Source: Pseudomonas sp. GL-B-19
GTDB lineage: Bacteria; Pseudomonadota; Gammaproteobacteria; Pseudomonadales; Pseudomonadaceae
Assembly: GCF_019956415.1 (NCBI RefSeq)
Contig: NZ_JAHBDK010000055.1
Coordinates: 1-32,905, forward strand
Length of the DNA stretch: 32,905 nucleotides
Direction: 5' to 3'
The notes beneath the pieces were generated by a model. That model did no database searches, was not told the DNA's origin, and saw only the letters and a program-made list of their open reading frames with translations. A program made the position numbers and the translations under genes. The first letter of the stretch is position 1, and each line of letters starts with the position of its first letter. Positions 1-6,614 of this stretch are shown here, in pieces.

Positions 1-127
1 ACCGATATGTGGCGCGCTACAACAATGTAAGGCGCCACAGCTACAACGGTTACCACTCGCCGGTAGCGGCAGAAAAGATGGCGGCGTGAGAACCGAAAAC
101 AATGTCCAAAATTACTGGACCAGATCA
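1..127 (+). mobile_element. Right end of an IS3-family insertion sequence
   Basis: The transposase tail is followed by a 25-base terminal sequence at 103-127 ending in CCAGATCA. Its reverse complement starts TGATCTGG and ends TTGGACA, and agrees at 19 of 25 positions with the left end of the IS at 32666-32690. IS3 elements end in TG...CA, as here. The DNA immediately after base 127 is the inner part of a REP sequence, so this element interrupts a REP. Confidence 0.8.
3..89 (+). CDS. IS3-family transposase (OrfB), C-terminal end only
   Basis: The window opens inside a reading frame that ends at a TGA at 87-89 and encodes RYVARYNNVRRHSYNGYHSP followed by VAAEKMAA. The pattern YN..R.H...GY.SP is the usual end of the integrase (DDE) domain of IS3-family OrfB transposases, just after the catalytic glutamate helix. 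The start and catalytic core lie outside the window, so integrity cannot be judged. It is followed 13 bases later by a matching terminal inverted repeat, which supports an IS rather than a phage integrase. The family call is firm; the exact IS name is not given because only 28 residues are visible. Confidence 0.85.
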   Translation, partial: RYVARYNNVRRHSYNGYHSPVAAEKMAA

Positions 128-209
128 GCCTGCTCGCGATAGCGGTGTGTCAGACAAAAACTTCCCGACTGACACACCGCTATCGCGAGCAGGCTCACTC
201 CTACAGGGG
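128..209. repeat. REP pair (REPIN) interrupted by the IS
   Basis: Two REP copies face each other: GCCTGCTCGCGATAGCGG at 128-145 and its inverse CCGCTATCGCGAGCAGGC, continuing to CTCACTCCTACAGGGG at 209. The left copy lacks the outer CCCTGTAGGAGTGA present in intact copies such as 1951-2046, because the IS end lies exactly there. The spacer carries GTGTGTCAG and its inverse, extending the hairpin. Confidence 0.85.
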
Positions 210-231
210 ATCTCTGTCGGTCTTTCGGGCA

Positions 232-648
232 TTATTTGGCCGGCTCCAGCCCCATCGCAATCATCGGTTTGCTGCGCGCATAGCGGCTCAAGCGTTCCAC
301 CATGGCATAGGGCATCTGCGGATCGAAGGCAAAGCCGCGACGTTCATAAAAGCCACGCAAATCCGGATGGCAAAACAACCACACCGGAAGGTCGAGGTCA
401 TTGACCGCCGCGGCGATCAACGCGCCCGCAACCCCTTGTTCGCGACAGGCCGGATCGACAAACAGCCCCGTCAGCCAATGCCCGCCCGCCACTGGCCGCA
501 AACACAGCGCCGCCACAATCTCATCGCGTCGCGCCACCCATAACCGAGCGTCGCGCACGGCCTTCATTGGCGATTGGTGAGCGCGATAAAATTTGTTCAT
601 CAGTGGCCATAACGGCTCGTCGAGCAAGGTGTACAGGGTGTCGGGCAT
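232..648 (-). CDS. GNAT-family N-acetyltransferase
   Basis: The 138-residue product has the GNAT fold pattern: a beta strand LTGLFVDP (about residues 59-66), then the acetyl-CoA pyrophosphate-binding motif REQGVAGALIAAA (residues 70-82, Q/R-x-x-G-x-A), and the C-terminal motif B region LPVWLFCHPDLRGFYERRGF typical of the last strand-helix. The length is normal for a stand-alone small-molecule acetyltransferase. The substrate cannot be told. The ATG at 648 is the only good start; no strong ribosome-binding site is visible. It is transcribed away from the small gene at 752 and towards the REP at 128-209. Confidence 0.85.
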   Translation of the reverse strand: MPDTLYTLLDEPLWPLMNKFYRAHQSPMKAVRDARLWVARRDEIVAALCLRPVAGGHWLTGLFVDPACREQGVAGALIAAAVNDLDLPVWLFCHPDLRGFYERRGFAFDPQMPYAMVERLSRYARSKPMIAMGLEPAK

Positions 649-751
649 GGGTCTTGACTGTCAGTGTGCAAAGCCTGCGATTATAAAAGAACACGCGCGC
701 AGGGATAGGTGTATACCTGATCTCACATCCCGTATGAGTGGAGTACGCATC

Positions 752-862
752 ATGTCCAAAGGTATGGATTCGAAGAAAGCAGCGAAGAAAAAGCCGGCGA
801 AAACCGCCATCGAAAAGCGCGCGGACAAGAAGGCCAAGAAGGTGGATGTGTTCGGTCATTGA
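752..862 (+). CDS. Small lysine-rich protein, 36 residues
   Basis: Product MSKGMDSKKAAKKKPAKT... ending VDVFGH; 12 of 36 residues are lysine, in KK/KKK clusters separated by alanines. A TGGAG ribosome-binding site lies 8 bases before the ATG at 752, which decides this start over an in-frame ATG at 734. A hairpin follows at 875-895, so it looks like a self-contained transcription unit. The alanine/lysine pattern resembles histone-H1-like tails or nucleic-acid-binding tails, but that is only a compositional resemblance. I do not know its function. I believe similar small ORFs exist in other Pseudomonas. Confidence 0.7.
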   Translation: MSKGMDSKKAAKKKPAKTAIEKRADKKAKKVDVFGH

Positions 863-874
863 TCCCGCGCCAAG

Positions 875-895
875 GGAGCCCGGCAATCGGGCTCC
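875..895 (+). terminator. Hairpin after the lysine-rich gene
   Basis: GGAGCCCG, loop GCAAT, CGGGCTCC: an eight-base-pair GC-rich stem 13 bases after the stop at 862. A T-run does not follow, so termination is likely but weak. Confidence 0.55.
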
Positions 896-986
896 TGCTG
901 CACGTCTAACGATATAAGCAAATCATCTGCAAGATTTTCTAGGGCTATTGCACAGAAGGGGACTGGTTCCCGATCTGAGCAACGCC

Positions 987-1928
987 ATGCCCCATTACTT
1001 CGATAGCGCCCACCGAGAAGAAATCGAAACCCTGCGTCAACGCCTGACTGCCGGCACCGAATGGCCGACCTGGCTGTTGTTGATCAGCGTGTACGGCAGC
1101 TGGTTCAGCCTGGTCCTGACGAGTGACCGATTGGGGCTGTGGTGGAGCACTGTGTTACTGATTCCGCTGGTGGTGCTGTGGTTGTCGGTACAGCACGAAT
1201 TGTTGCATGGTCACCCGACCCGCTGGACCTCGCTGAACAAAGTGCTCGGCTATGCACCGTTCGCTGTCTGGTATCCCTACACCCTGTATCGCGACAGCCA
1301 TCTGCTGCATCACCGCGACGAAGACCTGACCCTTCCAGGTCTCGATCCTGAAAGCCGCTACCTGAGCGCCGAGCAGTGGCAGGGCAGTTCGCTGTTCGAG
1401 CAGGGCCTGCACTGGCTGAACAAAACCGTCCTCGGTCGTTTTGTTCTCGGCGCACCGCTGGGGTTGCTGGCGCTAGCCCGGGAAGAAGGGCTGCGATTGA
1501 AAGCCGGCCAGCGACAAGCCTGGCTGATGTGGCTGAGCCACGGCGCACTGACCTTGCTGATGCTGGCGTTCATCGCCCGCTACAGCGTGCTGCCGGTGTG
1601 GCATTACCTGTTGCTGATCAGCGTGCCGGCGCTGTCGATTGCGATGATTCGCTCCTATTACGAACATCGTCCTCACGCGCAATCCGAGCAGCGGACCGTG
1701 CTCAATGAAGCCGGATGGCCTTGGCGATGGTTGTTCCTGAACCTGAATTTTCACTTGGTGCATCATGACTTGCCAGGGCTGCCGTGGTACGACTTGCCGC
1801 GTGCTTATCGCGCACGTCGTGAGCAATGGATTGAGCGCAGTGGTGGGTTTCTGGTGCGGGGTTATGGTCAGTTGTGGCGCCAGAACGGGGTGAAAGCAAT
1901 CGACAGCCCACAGCATCCGTTCCACTGA
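987..1928 (+). CDS. Membrane fatty-acid desaturase
   Basis: Integral membrane di-iron desaturase of the FA_desaturase family, about 313 residues. The three histidine boxes are visible: HELLHGH (HxxxH type), HLLHHRDED (HxxHH) and HLVHHDLPG (HxxHH). Hydrophobic segments lie before box 1 (WLLLISVYGSWFSLVL, VLLIPLVVLWLSV), and between boxes 2 and 3 (LTLLMLAFIARY, YLLLISVPALSIAMI), the usual topology with the boxes facing the cytoplasm. It would introduce a double bond, or hydroxylate, a lipid-linked acyl chain or related lipid. Start chosen at ATG 987 (MPHYFDS); an upstream TTG at 948 would add 13 residues of poor sequence. The ribosome-binding site is weak. A REPIN follows the gene. Confidence 0.88.
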   Translation: MPHYFDSAHREEIETLRQRLTAGTEWPTWLLLISVYGSWFSLVLTSDRLGLWWSTVLLIPLVVLWLSVQHELLHGHPTRWTSLNKVLGYAPFAVWYPYTLYRDSHLLHHRDEDLTLPGLDPESRYLSAEQWQGSSLFEQGLHWLNKTVLGRFVLGAPLGLLALAREEGLRLKAGQRQAWLMWLSHGALTLLMLAFIARYSVLPVWHYLLLISVPALSIAMIRSYYEHRPHAQSEQRTVLNEAGWPWRWLFLNLNFHLVHHDLPGLPWYDLPRAYRARREQWIERSGGFLVRGYGQLWRQNGVKAIDSPQHPFH

Positions 1929-1950
1929 TTTCCTATGATCAACCCCAACC

Positions 1951-2046
1951 CCCTGTAGGAGTGAGCCTGCTCGCGATAGCGGCCTGACATTCAACATTAG
2001 TGTCGACTGACCCACCCTCATCGCGAGCAGGCTCACTCCTACAGGG
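1951..2046. repeat. REPIN (two inverted REP copies)
   Basis: CCCTGTAGGAGTGAGCC at the left and GGCTCACTCCTACAGGG at the right bracket a 40-base spacer; each copy carries CTGCTCGCGAT or its inverse. It lies between the desaturase and the PhnD-like gene and is the intact reference for the interrupted copy at 128-209. Confidence 0.9.
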
Positions 2047-2070
2047 TTACTTGTTGTCTGGAAGATTTTG

Positions 2071-2862
2071 ATGACACAACACATTGCCGAATTGCTGATG
2101 TACGTCGCCCCAGAGCCGATCCGCCAGGCCAACGAACGCTGGCTGACGCGCATTCTCGAACGTCTCGGTAGCGATCGTCTTGATGGCAAAGACCTGTCAC
2201 TGATGGACCTCTGGCTCTCCCCGCATCTGCTGCTGACCCAAACCTGCGGCTACCCGCTGATGACGGCATTGCGCGGTCAGGTCCGGGTGGTCGGGCGGCC
2301 TCGTTATGAACTGCCGGACAGCAGCGGTGGCAGCCATTGCAGTCTACTGTTGAGTCGCGCCGATGATCATCGACGCACTTTGCCCGACTTTCGCGACAGC
2401 CGTGGCGAGATCAATAGCGAAGATTCCAACAGCGGCATGAACCTGCTGCGCCATCGACTGGCGCCGCTGCATCGCAACGGACAGTTCTTTGCCAGTGTCG
2501 CCATCAGCGGCAGTCACCGCGAAAGCCTGCGCTGGCTGCGTGAAGATCAAGCGGATCTGGCGGCCATCGACAGCGTGACCTTTGCTTATCTGGCGCAACA
2601 TGCCCGCGAAGAAGTCGCCGGCCTGCACGTCGTCGCCCGCAGCGCGCTCAGTCCAACCTTGCCGTACATTTCGGCCGCCGGGACTTCCCGTGAACAGGCT
2701 GAGCACCTACGGCAGGTGATGAATCAGACCTTGAGCGAATTGCCCGACGTTGCTGAAATCCTCGGGCTAAAAGAAGTCCTGCCCGCCAGCGAAATCGACT
2801 ATCAGGTCATCCTAGACTATCAGCATGAAGCGCAAACGCTGGGCTACGCATGCTTGCATTGA
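2071..2862 (+). CDS. PhnD-like phosphate/phosphonate-type solute-binding protein, cytoplasmic
   Basis: The 263-residue product matches the fold of phosphonate/phosphate ABC binding proteins (PhnD-like): SLMDLWLSPHLLLTQTCGYPL, the hinge signature INSEDSNSGMNLLR, and SGSHRESLRWLREDQADLAAIDSVTFAYL, where the ligand-binding Ser/Gly turn and Asp lie in known members. It lacks an N-terminal signal peptide or lipobox (MTQHIAELLMYVAPEP), so it is predicted to stay in the cytoplasm, unlike a transporter component, and no permease or ATPase gene adjoins. A sensor or binding role is possible. Start at ATG 2071 with GGAAG upstream; an overlapping TTG at 2068 is less likely. Confidence 0.78.
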   Translation: MTQHIAELLMYVAPEPIRQANERWLTRILERLGSDRLDGKDLSLMDLWLSPHLLLTQTCGYPLMTALRGQVRVVGRPRYELPDSSGGSHCSLLLSRADDHRRTLPDFRDSRGEINSEDSNSGMNLLRHRLAPLHRNGQFFASVAISGSHRESLRWLREDQADLAAIDSVTFAYLAQHAREEVAGLHVVARSALSPTLPYISAAGTSREQAEHLRQVMNQTLSELPDVAEILGLKEVLPASEIDYQVILDYQHEAQTLGYACLH

Positions 2863-2875
2863 AATTTCCAAATAG

Positions 2876-2900
2876 AATATAAAAATGCTTTTTAAATATT
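2876..2900. promoter_or_regulatory. AT-rich near-palindrome before the ECF sigma gene
   Basis: AATAT-A-AAAA-TGC-TTTT-TA-AATATT lies in a strikingly AT-rich patch (about 2862-2915) in otherwise GC-rich DNA. It is about 80 bases upstream of the sigma gene and is a plausible promoter or operator. No regulator can be named. Confidence 0.35.
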
Positions 2901-2979
2901 ATTAAAGAATAAGGCTCCTTGTTAGGATCACGCCACCGGATCACCGGACATTCAGCGACCCCTAACCCTTGGAGCCTCT

Positions 2980-3513
2980 ATGTCCGGCACCGACCTATCC
3001 CATCGCAACCACGTGGGCGGATTGTTTCGCGCTCATTACCCCTGGCTGTGCGCACGCTTGCGCCGGCATTTGGGAGCCAGCGCCAGTGTCGAAGACATCG
3101 CTGTCGACACCTTTGTGCAATTACTCGAATCACCAAACCTGACACCCATTCGTGAGCCGCGTGCGTTGCTCACCACCATCGCCCGCCGACGGGTTTATGA
3201 GCTTTGGCGTCGCGGTAATCTGGAGCGCCAGCACCTCGAACAACTGCTAAAGGCAGGCCCTGCTGGCGGGCCATCGCCTGAAGATTTGTTTCGGTTAACG
3301 CAATCCCTGAACAATCTGGACCGCACCCTTGAGCGCTTGCCGAGCAAGGTCAGGGCTACCTTCCTGCTGTCGCGCGTCGACGGGCTGACCTATCCGCAAA
3401 TCGCCGCCGAACTGGGCATCTCCCAGCGTTCGGTCAGCGCTTACATGACCCGCTCCCAGGCACTGTGCGTCCAGCACAGCGTCAACCAACCCTTGACCCG
3501 GAGGTCCGCATGA
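2980..3513 (+). CDS. ECF sigma factor, FecI-like
   Basis: RNA polymerase sigma factor of the ECF group, 177 residues, the normal size. Region 2 spans about residues 14-80 (FRAHYPWLCARLRRHLG..ASVEDIAVDTFVQLLE...REPRALLTTIARRRVYELWRR, including the DD/ED-containing helix and the -10 recognition helix). Region 4 spans about 110-165 (LERLPSKVRATFLLSRVDGLTYPQIAAELGISQRSVSAYMTRS, the -35 binding helix-turn-helix). FecI relatives usually precede a fecR anti-sigma gene and a TonB receptor; neither is present. Instead its last codons overlap the next gene by four bases (ATGA), so the two are translationally coupled. Start at ATG 2980 follows TTGGAGCC. Confidence 0.88.
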   Translation: MSGTDLSHRNHVGGLFRAHYPWLCARLRRHLGASASVEDIAVDTFVQLLESPNLTPIREPRALLTTIARRRVYELWRRGNLERQHLEQLLKAGPAGGPSPEDLFRLTQSLNNLDRTLERLPSKVRATFLLSRVDGLTYPQIAAELGISQRSVSAYMTRSQALCVQHSVNQPLTRRSA

Positions 3514-4523
3514 GATCAATCAAAACCCTGCTCGGCAGTTCGCTGCTGGCGCTGAGCCTGGTGGCCAGCCATGTTCCGGCGGCGGAAAAAACCGCACCTA
3601 TCCACTTCGGCGACATCACCTGGGAGAGCGGTAGCCTGATCACAGAAATTCTGCGCCTGATAGTCGAGAAAGGTTACGGCTACCCGACCGACACGTTGCC
3701 AGGCAGCACCGTCAGCCTCGAAGCGGCGTTGGCCAAGAACGACATTCAGGTGATCGGCGAAGAGTGGGCCGGGCGCAGTCCGGCGTGGGTCAAGGCGTCT
3801 GCCGAGGGCAAGGTGTTTGGTTTGGGCGACACGGTCAAAGGCGCCACCGAAGGGTGGTGGGTGCCGGAATACGTGATCAAGGGCGACCCGGAACGTGGCA
3901 TCAAACCGCTGGCCCCGGAGTTGAAGTCTGTCGCTGATCTGGCGAAGTACAAGGATGTGTTTCGCGACCCGGAAGACCCAAGTCGCGGCCGCTTCCTCAA
4001 CAGCCCCACCGGCTGGACGTCGGAGATCGTCAACAGTCAGAAACTAAAGGCTTACGATCTGACCGCCAGCTACGTCAATTTCCGCACCGGCTCCGGCGCG
4101 GCACTGGATGCCGAGGTCGCTTCATCGATCCGCCGTGGCAAACCGGTGCTGTTCTACTACTGGTCGCCGACGCCGCTGCTGGGTCGTTTCAAACTGGTGA
4201 AACTTGAAGAGCCGCCGTTCGACGCTGAAGCCTGGAAAACCCTGGCCGATGCGAACAACCCGAACCCCAAGGGCTCGCGCTCGATGCCGGCCAGCCTGGC
4301 CATTGGCGTGTCGGCGCCATTCAAGGCGCAGTACCCGGACCTGGTGGCATTCTTTGAAAAAGTCGATTTACCGATCGATCTGCTGAACCAGACGCTGGGG
4401 CAGATGAGCGAAAAACGTCTGCAACCGCGTGAAGTGGCTCAGGTGTTTTTACGGGAGCAGCCGCAGGTGTGGAAGGCTTGGGTGCCGGGGGAGGTGGCTA
4501 CCAAGGTGAGTGCGAGCTTGTAA
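3510..4523 (+). CDS. Periplasmic glycine-betaine/proline-type ABC substrate-binding protein
   Basis: The 337-residue product begins with a Sec signal peptide (MRSIKTLLGSSLLALSLVASHVPAAE, cleavage likely after VPAA). The mature part fits the OpuAC/ProX family: IHFGDITWESGSLITEILRLIVEKGYGYPTDTL at the start, then WWVPEYVIKG, GRFLNSPTGWTSE, and SSIRRGKPVLFYYWSPTPLLGRFKLVKLEEPP, where aromatic residues normally cage a quaternary amine. No permease or ATPase is adjacent. The ATG at 3510 is preceded by CCGGAGG and overlaps the sigma stop, so expression is tied to the sigma factor. The ligand is inferred from family only. Confidence 0.88.
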   Translation: MRSIKTLLGSSLLALSLVASHVPAAEKTAPIHFGDITWESGSLITEILRLIVEKGYGYPTDTLPGSTVSLEAALAKNDIQVIGEEWAGRSPAWVKASAEGKVFGLGDTVKGATEGWWVPEYVIKGDPERGIKPLAPELKSVADLAKYKDVFRDPEDPSRGRFLNSPTGWTSEIVNSQKLKAYDLTASYVNFRTGSGAALDAEVASSIRRGKPVLFYYWSPTPLLGRFKLVKLEEPPFDAEAWKTLADANNPNPKGSRSMPASLAIGVSAPFKAQYPDLVAFFEKVDLPIDLLNQTLGQMSEKRLQPREVAQVFLREQPQVWKAWVPGEVATKVSASL

Positions 4524-4528
4524 TTTGT

Positions 4529-4548
4529 CGGCGGCTGTTCCACCGCCG
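4529..4548 (+). terminator. Short hairpin between convergent genes
   Basis: CGGCGG, eight-base loop, CCGCCG, directly after the binding-protein stop at 4523 and before the end of the glutathione transferase. No T-run, so it is only a weak terminator candidate. Confidence 0.35.
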
Positions 4549-4553
4549 CGCAG

Positions 4554-5186
4554 TCATGCCAGGCCGTTACAGCCGTGCTTGAGGAAGCCCGGGCGTTGTG
4601 CCAGTCGTTGGAAATACTCGTCGATGGCGGGGAAGTCCGGCCGTTCCATCGGGGTCATCAGCCAGCGGTTGACGGACAGCCCGACGACAATGTCGGCCAG
4701 CGTAAAGTGAGGCCCGGCGACATAGGCTTTGGTGGTCGCGAGTTGATGTTCGAGGATGGCCATTTTCTGGTTCCAGCCGCGTATGCCGACAGCAATCCGA
4801 TGCTCGTCCTGAAACTCCGGATCCTTGCGCACCAACGCAGTAAACGCATAACTCCAGGAGGGATTGAGCTCGGTGGCTTGCCAATCCATCCACTGTTCCA
4901 CCCGTGCACGCGCTGCCGGTTCGTGCGGCAGCAGATCAGTGTTTTGGTGTTTGCCGGCCAGGTAGCGGCAGATGGTATTGGACTCCCACAACACACCGGC
5001 GTCATCGATGATCACCGGCACCTGCGCATTGGGGTTGAGCCTGAGAAACTCCGGCGCGTGGGTTGACGCATAACCGCTGCCCCAGTCCTCGCGTTCGTAG
5101 GGAACGTCCAGTTCCTCACAGGTCCACAGGACCTTTCTGACGTTGATGGACGACGCTTTGCCGAGAATTTTCAGTGCATGTGTCAT
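4554..5186 (-). CDS. Glutathione S-transferase
   Basis: The 210-residue product has the two-domain GST layout. The N-terminal thioredoxin-like half (residues 1-75) shows LGKASSINVRKVLWTCEEL with the catalytic-type serine near residue 13, then NAQVPVIIDDAGVLWESNTICRYLA, which holds the cis-proline (VP) and the glutathione gamma-glutamyl site ES. The helical C-terminal half (about 90-205) ends with FTLADIVVGLSVNRW, the conserved N-capping/ADI motif. Start at ATG 5186 (MTHALKIL) fits the family; a TTG at 5207 would add seven residues. The start overlaps the stop of the 38-codon ORF at 5183-5299 (ATGA). Substrate unknown. Confidence 0.92.
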   Translation of the reverse strand: MTHALKILGKASSINVRKVLWTCEELDVPYEREDWGSGYASTHAPEFLRLNPNAQVPVIIDDAGVLWESNTICRYLAGKHQNTDLLPHEPAARARVEQWMDWQATELNPSWSYAFTALVRKDPEFQDEHRIAVGIRGWNQKMAILEHQLATTKAYVAGPHFTLADIVVGLSVNRWLMTPMERPDFPAIDEYFQRLAQRPGFLKHGCNGLA

Positions 5187-5299
5187 TGAGTTATATCCAT
5201 CCACCAAGCGATCAACAGGATGAGGAGCACTATGAAGGTTAGTTGAAAACCCAAGGCATGGGCGATGCGCCGCTTGATGGAAGGTGGTCTGACAGCCAC
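5183..5299 (-). CDS. One-helix mini-protein resembling the first half of a PACE/BTP transporter
   Basis: A GTG-initiated frame of 38 codons encodes VAVRPPSIKRRIAHALGFQ then LTFIVLLILLIAWWMDITQ. It has a basic N-terminus and one long hydrophobic helix. The pattern SIKRRIAHALGFQ..AWWMD lines up with the start of the PACE protein in this window at 15916 (SITERIFQAVGFE..AWIMD) and with Acinetobacter AceI as I remember it. The glutamate that is essential in AceI is a glutamine here, and helices 2-4 are missing. Its TGA overlaps the ATG of the glutathione transferase by four bases, so it may act as a leader or translational coupler. It could be a gene remnant. The start codon and RBS are weak. Confidence 0.5.
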   Translation of the reverse strand: MAVRPPSIKRRIAHALGFQLTFIVLLILLIAWWMDITQ

Positions 5300-5317
5300 A
5301 TCATTCGTTTAATGACA

Positions 5318-5363
5318 CACCGCTTTCGTCGGAACGCCGCCCGGAGCCGGCTCGCTCCCACAG
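5318..5363. repeat. Single REP-like sequence
   Basis: ACACCGCTTTCGTCGG followed by CCGGCTCGCTCCCACAG: a diverged half of the REP class seen elsewhere in the window, lying just after the stop of gntR. No inverted partner is present. Confidence 0.5.
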
Positions 5364-5367
5364 TGGG

Positions 5368-6399
5368 TCAGGTGCTTTCCCGGATTTTCAGTTCAAACCC
5401 CATGTCCTGAACCGGTTTGGCCACCGCATTCCCCGCCAGCAGCGTCAACATCAACTCCGCCGAACGCCGGCCAATCGCCTCGCGCGGGGTGTTGATGCTG
5501 CTCAGGCGCGGCACCATGTGCGCCGAGGCGGGCAAGTCGTTGAAGCCGAGGATGGCGACTTGTTCGGGGATTTTGATCCCGCAGCGCATGGCTTCGAGCA
5601 GTGCGCCCTGGGCCAGGTCGTCGTTGCCGAAAAAGATCGCATCGACATCGGGGTGAGTGGCCAGCAGTTGTAGAAACAGTTCGCCGCCCAACCCCACGGA
5701 GGAGGCGCGCGGGGTCAGCACCTCAAGGTCCGGGTCATACAAACCGGCCTTTTGCAGGGCTTTGCGAAACCCTTCACCGCGCAGCAGGGTGCGCTGGTCC
5801 AGTTGCGCGCCGATGTAGGCCAGGCGCTTGCGACCGCGTGACAGTAAATGTTCAGCCGCTGTTTCGCCGGCGGCCAATTGCGAGAAGCCCACGCAATTCA
5901 CGCCTGCCGCACTGTCCAGTTCCATCATGTAGACACACGGGATGTTGCTCGCCTCGATCATCCGCCGTGAGCTTTCCGTGCGGTCGAAACCGGTCAGCAG
6001 CAAACCGCGAGGCTGGTACGCCATGTAATTGCGCAATAGGTTTTCTTCTTCATCGCGCGAGTAGTGGAAGTTGCCGATCAGCACTTCGAAGCCCTTGGGG
6101 CGAAGCACCTGATGAATGGCTTCCAGCGTTTCGATGAACAACAAGTTGGACAGCGACGGCACCAGAACCACCACCGAATGGCTCTGCGCCGAGGCCAACG
6201 CGCGGGCGGCGGGGTTGACCACGTAGCTGAGTTCAAGCGCGGCTTTCTGGACTTTTTCCACCAGTTCCGTGGCCACGGTGCTGACACCGCGCAGGGCGCG
6301 AGAGGCGGTGATCGGGCTGACACCGGCCAGGCGTGCAACTTCGTTCAACGTAGGGCGGCCAGTGGTGCGTGTATTTTTATCGTTTTTAGGAGAGGTCAT
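5368..6399 (-). CDS. gntR: LacI-family gluconate repressor GntR
   Basis: The product, about 343 residues, is a LacI/GalR-type regulator. The helix-turn-helix and hinge are at about residues 15-65 (RPTLNEVARLAGVSPITASRALRGVSTVATELVEKV...NPAARALASAQSHSV). A periplasmic-binding-protein-like sensor domain follows (VVVLVPSLSNLLFIETLEAIHQVL to the end). It is divergent from gntK and gntP, and one core operator, AAGrTAGCGCTGTC, occurs before its own start, before gntK and before gntP. This matches the GntR operator reported in P. aeruginosa (AC-N-AAG-N-TAGCGCT, from memory), where gluconate or 6-phosphogluconate relieves repression. Start at ATG 6399; a TTG at 6414 is the alternative. Confidence 0.9.
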   Translation of the reverse strand: MTSPKNDKNTRTTGRPTLNEVARLAGVSPITASRALRGVSTVATELVEKVQKAALELSYVVNPAARALASAQSHSVVVLVPSLSNLLFIETLEAIHQVLRPKGFEVLIGNFHYSRDEEENLLRNYMAYQPRGLLLTGFDRTESSRRMIEASNIPCVYMMELDSAAGVNCVGFSQLAAGETAAEHLLSRGRKRLAYIGAQLDQRTLLRGEGFRKALQKAGLYDPDLEVLTPRASSVGLGGELFLQLLATHPDVDAIFFGNDDLAQGALLEAMRCGIKIPEQVAILGFNDLPASAHMVPRLSSINTPREAIGRRSAELMLTLLAGNAVAKPVQDMGFELKIREST

Positions 6400-6428
6400 C
6401 GGGCTGCTTGCCAAACAAAATTCAAGGC

Positions 6429-6442
6429 ACTAAGGTAGCGCT
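6429..6442. promoter_or_regulatory. GntR operator, gntR-proximal
   Basis: AC-T-AAG-G-TAGCGCT, an exact fit to the published operator AC-N-AAG-N-TAGCGCT as I recall it. It lies 30 bases upstream of the gntR start, consistent with autorepression. Confidence 0.8.
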
Positions 6443-6579
6443 GTCCCGAAGCAGCTGCAAATGCGTAAGCGAGTTTTGCCTGAACCTTGCTTTTCGGCAT
6501 TGGGAACGAACACGCTGCAACCCACAAAAATGACAAGAAGGCGTCGGCAACTTCTACTTTTGGTCTAGTGTCATAACTG

Positions 6580-6595
6580 GCAAAGGTAGCGCTGT
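6580..6595. promoter_or_regulatory. GntR operator, gntK-proximal
   Basis: Contains CAAAGGTAGCGCTGTC, sharing the AAGGTAGCGCTGTC core with the other sites. It lies about 20 bases before the gntK ATG, where bound repressor would block the promoter or start. Confidence 0.78.
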
Positions 6596-6614
6596 CTGCG
6601 CGCTGAGGTGTTAC

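Noticed and set aside
102..404. Frames spanning REP sequences that encode SRAGSLLQG
   Set aside because: These open frames (also near 1951, 11936 and 14918) are just REP DNA read in one frame; they overlap real genes on the other strand.
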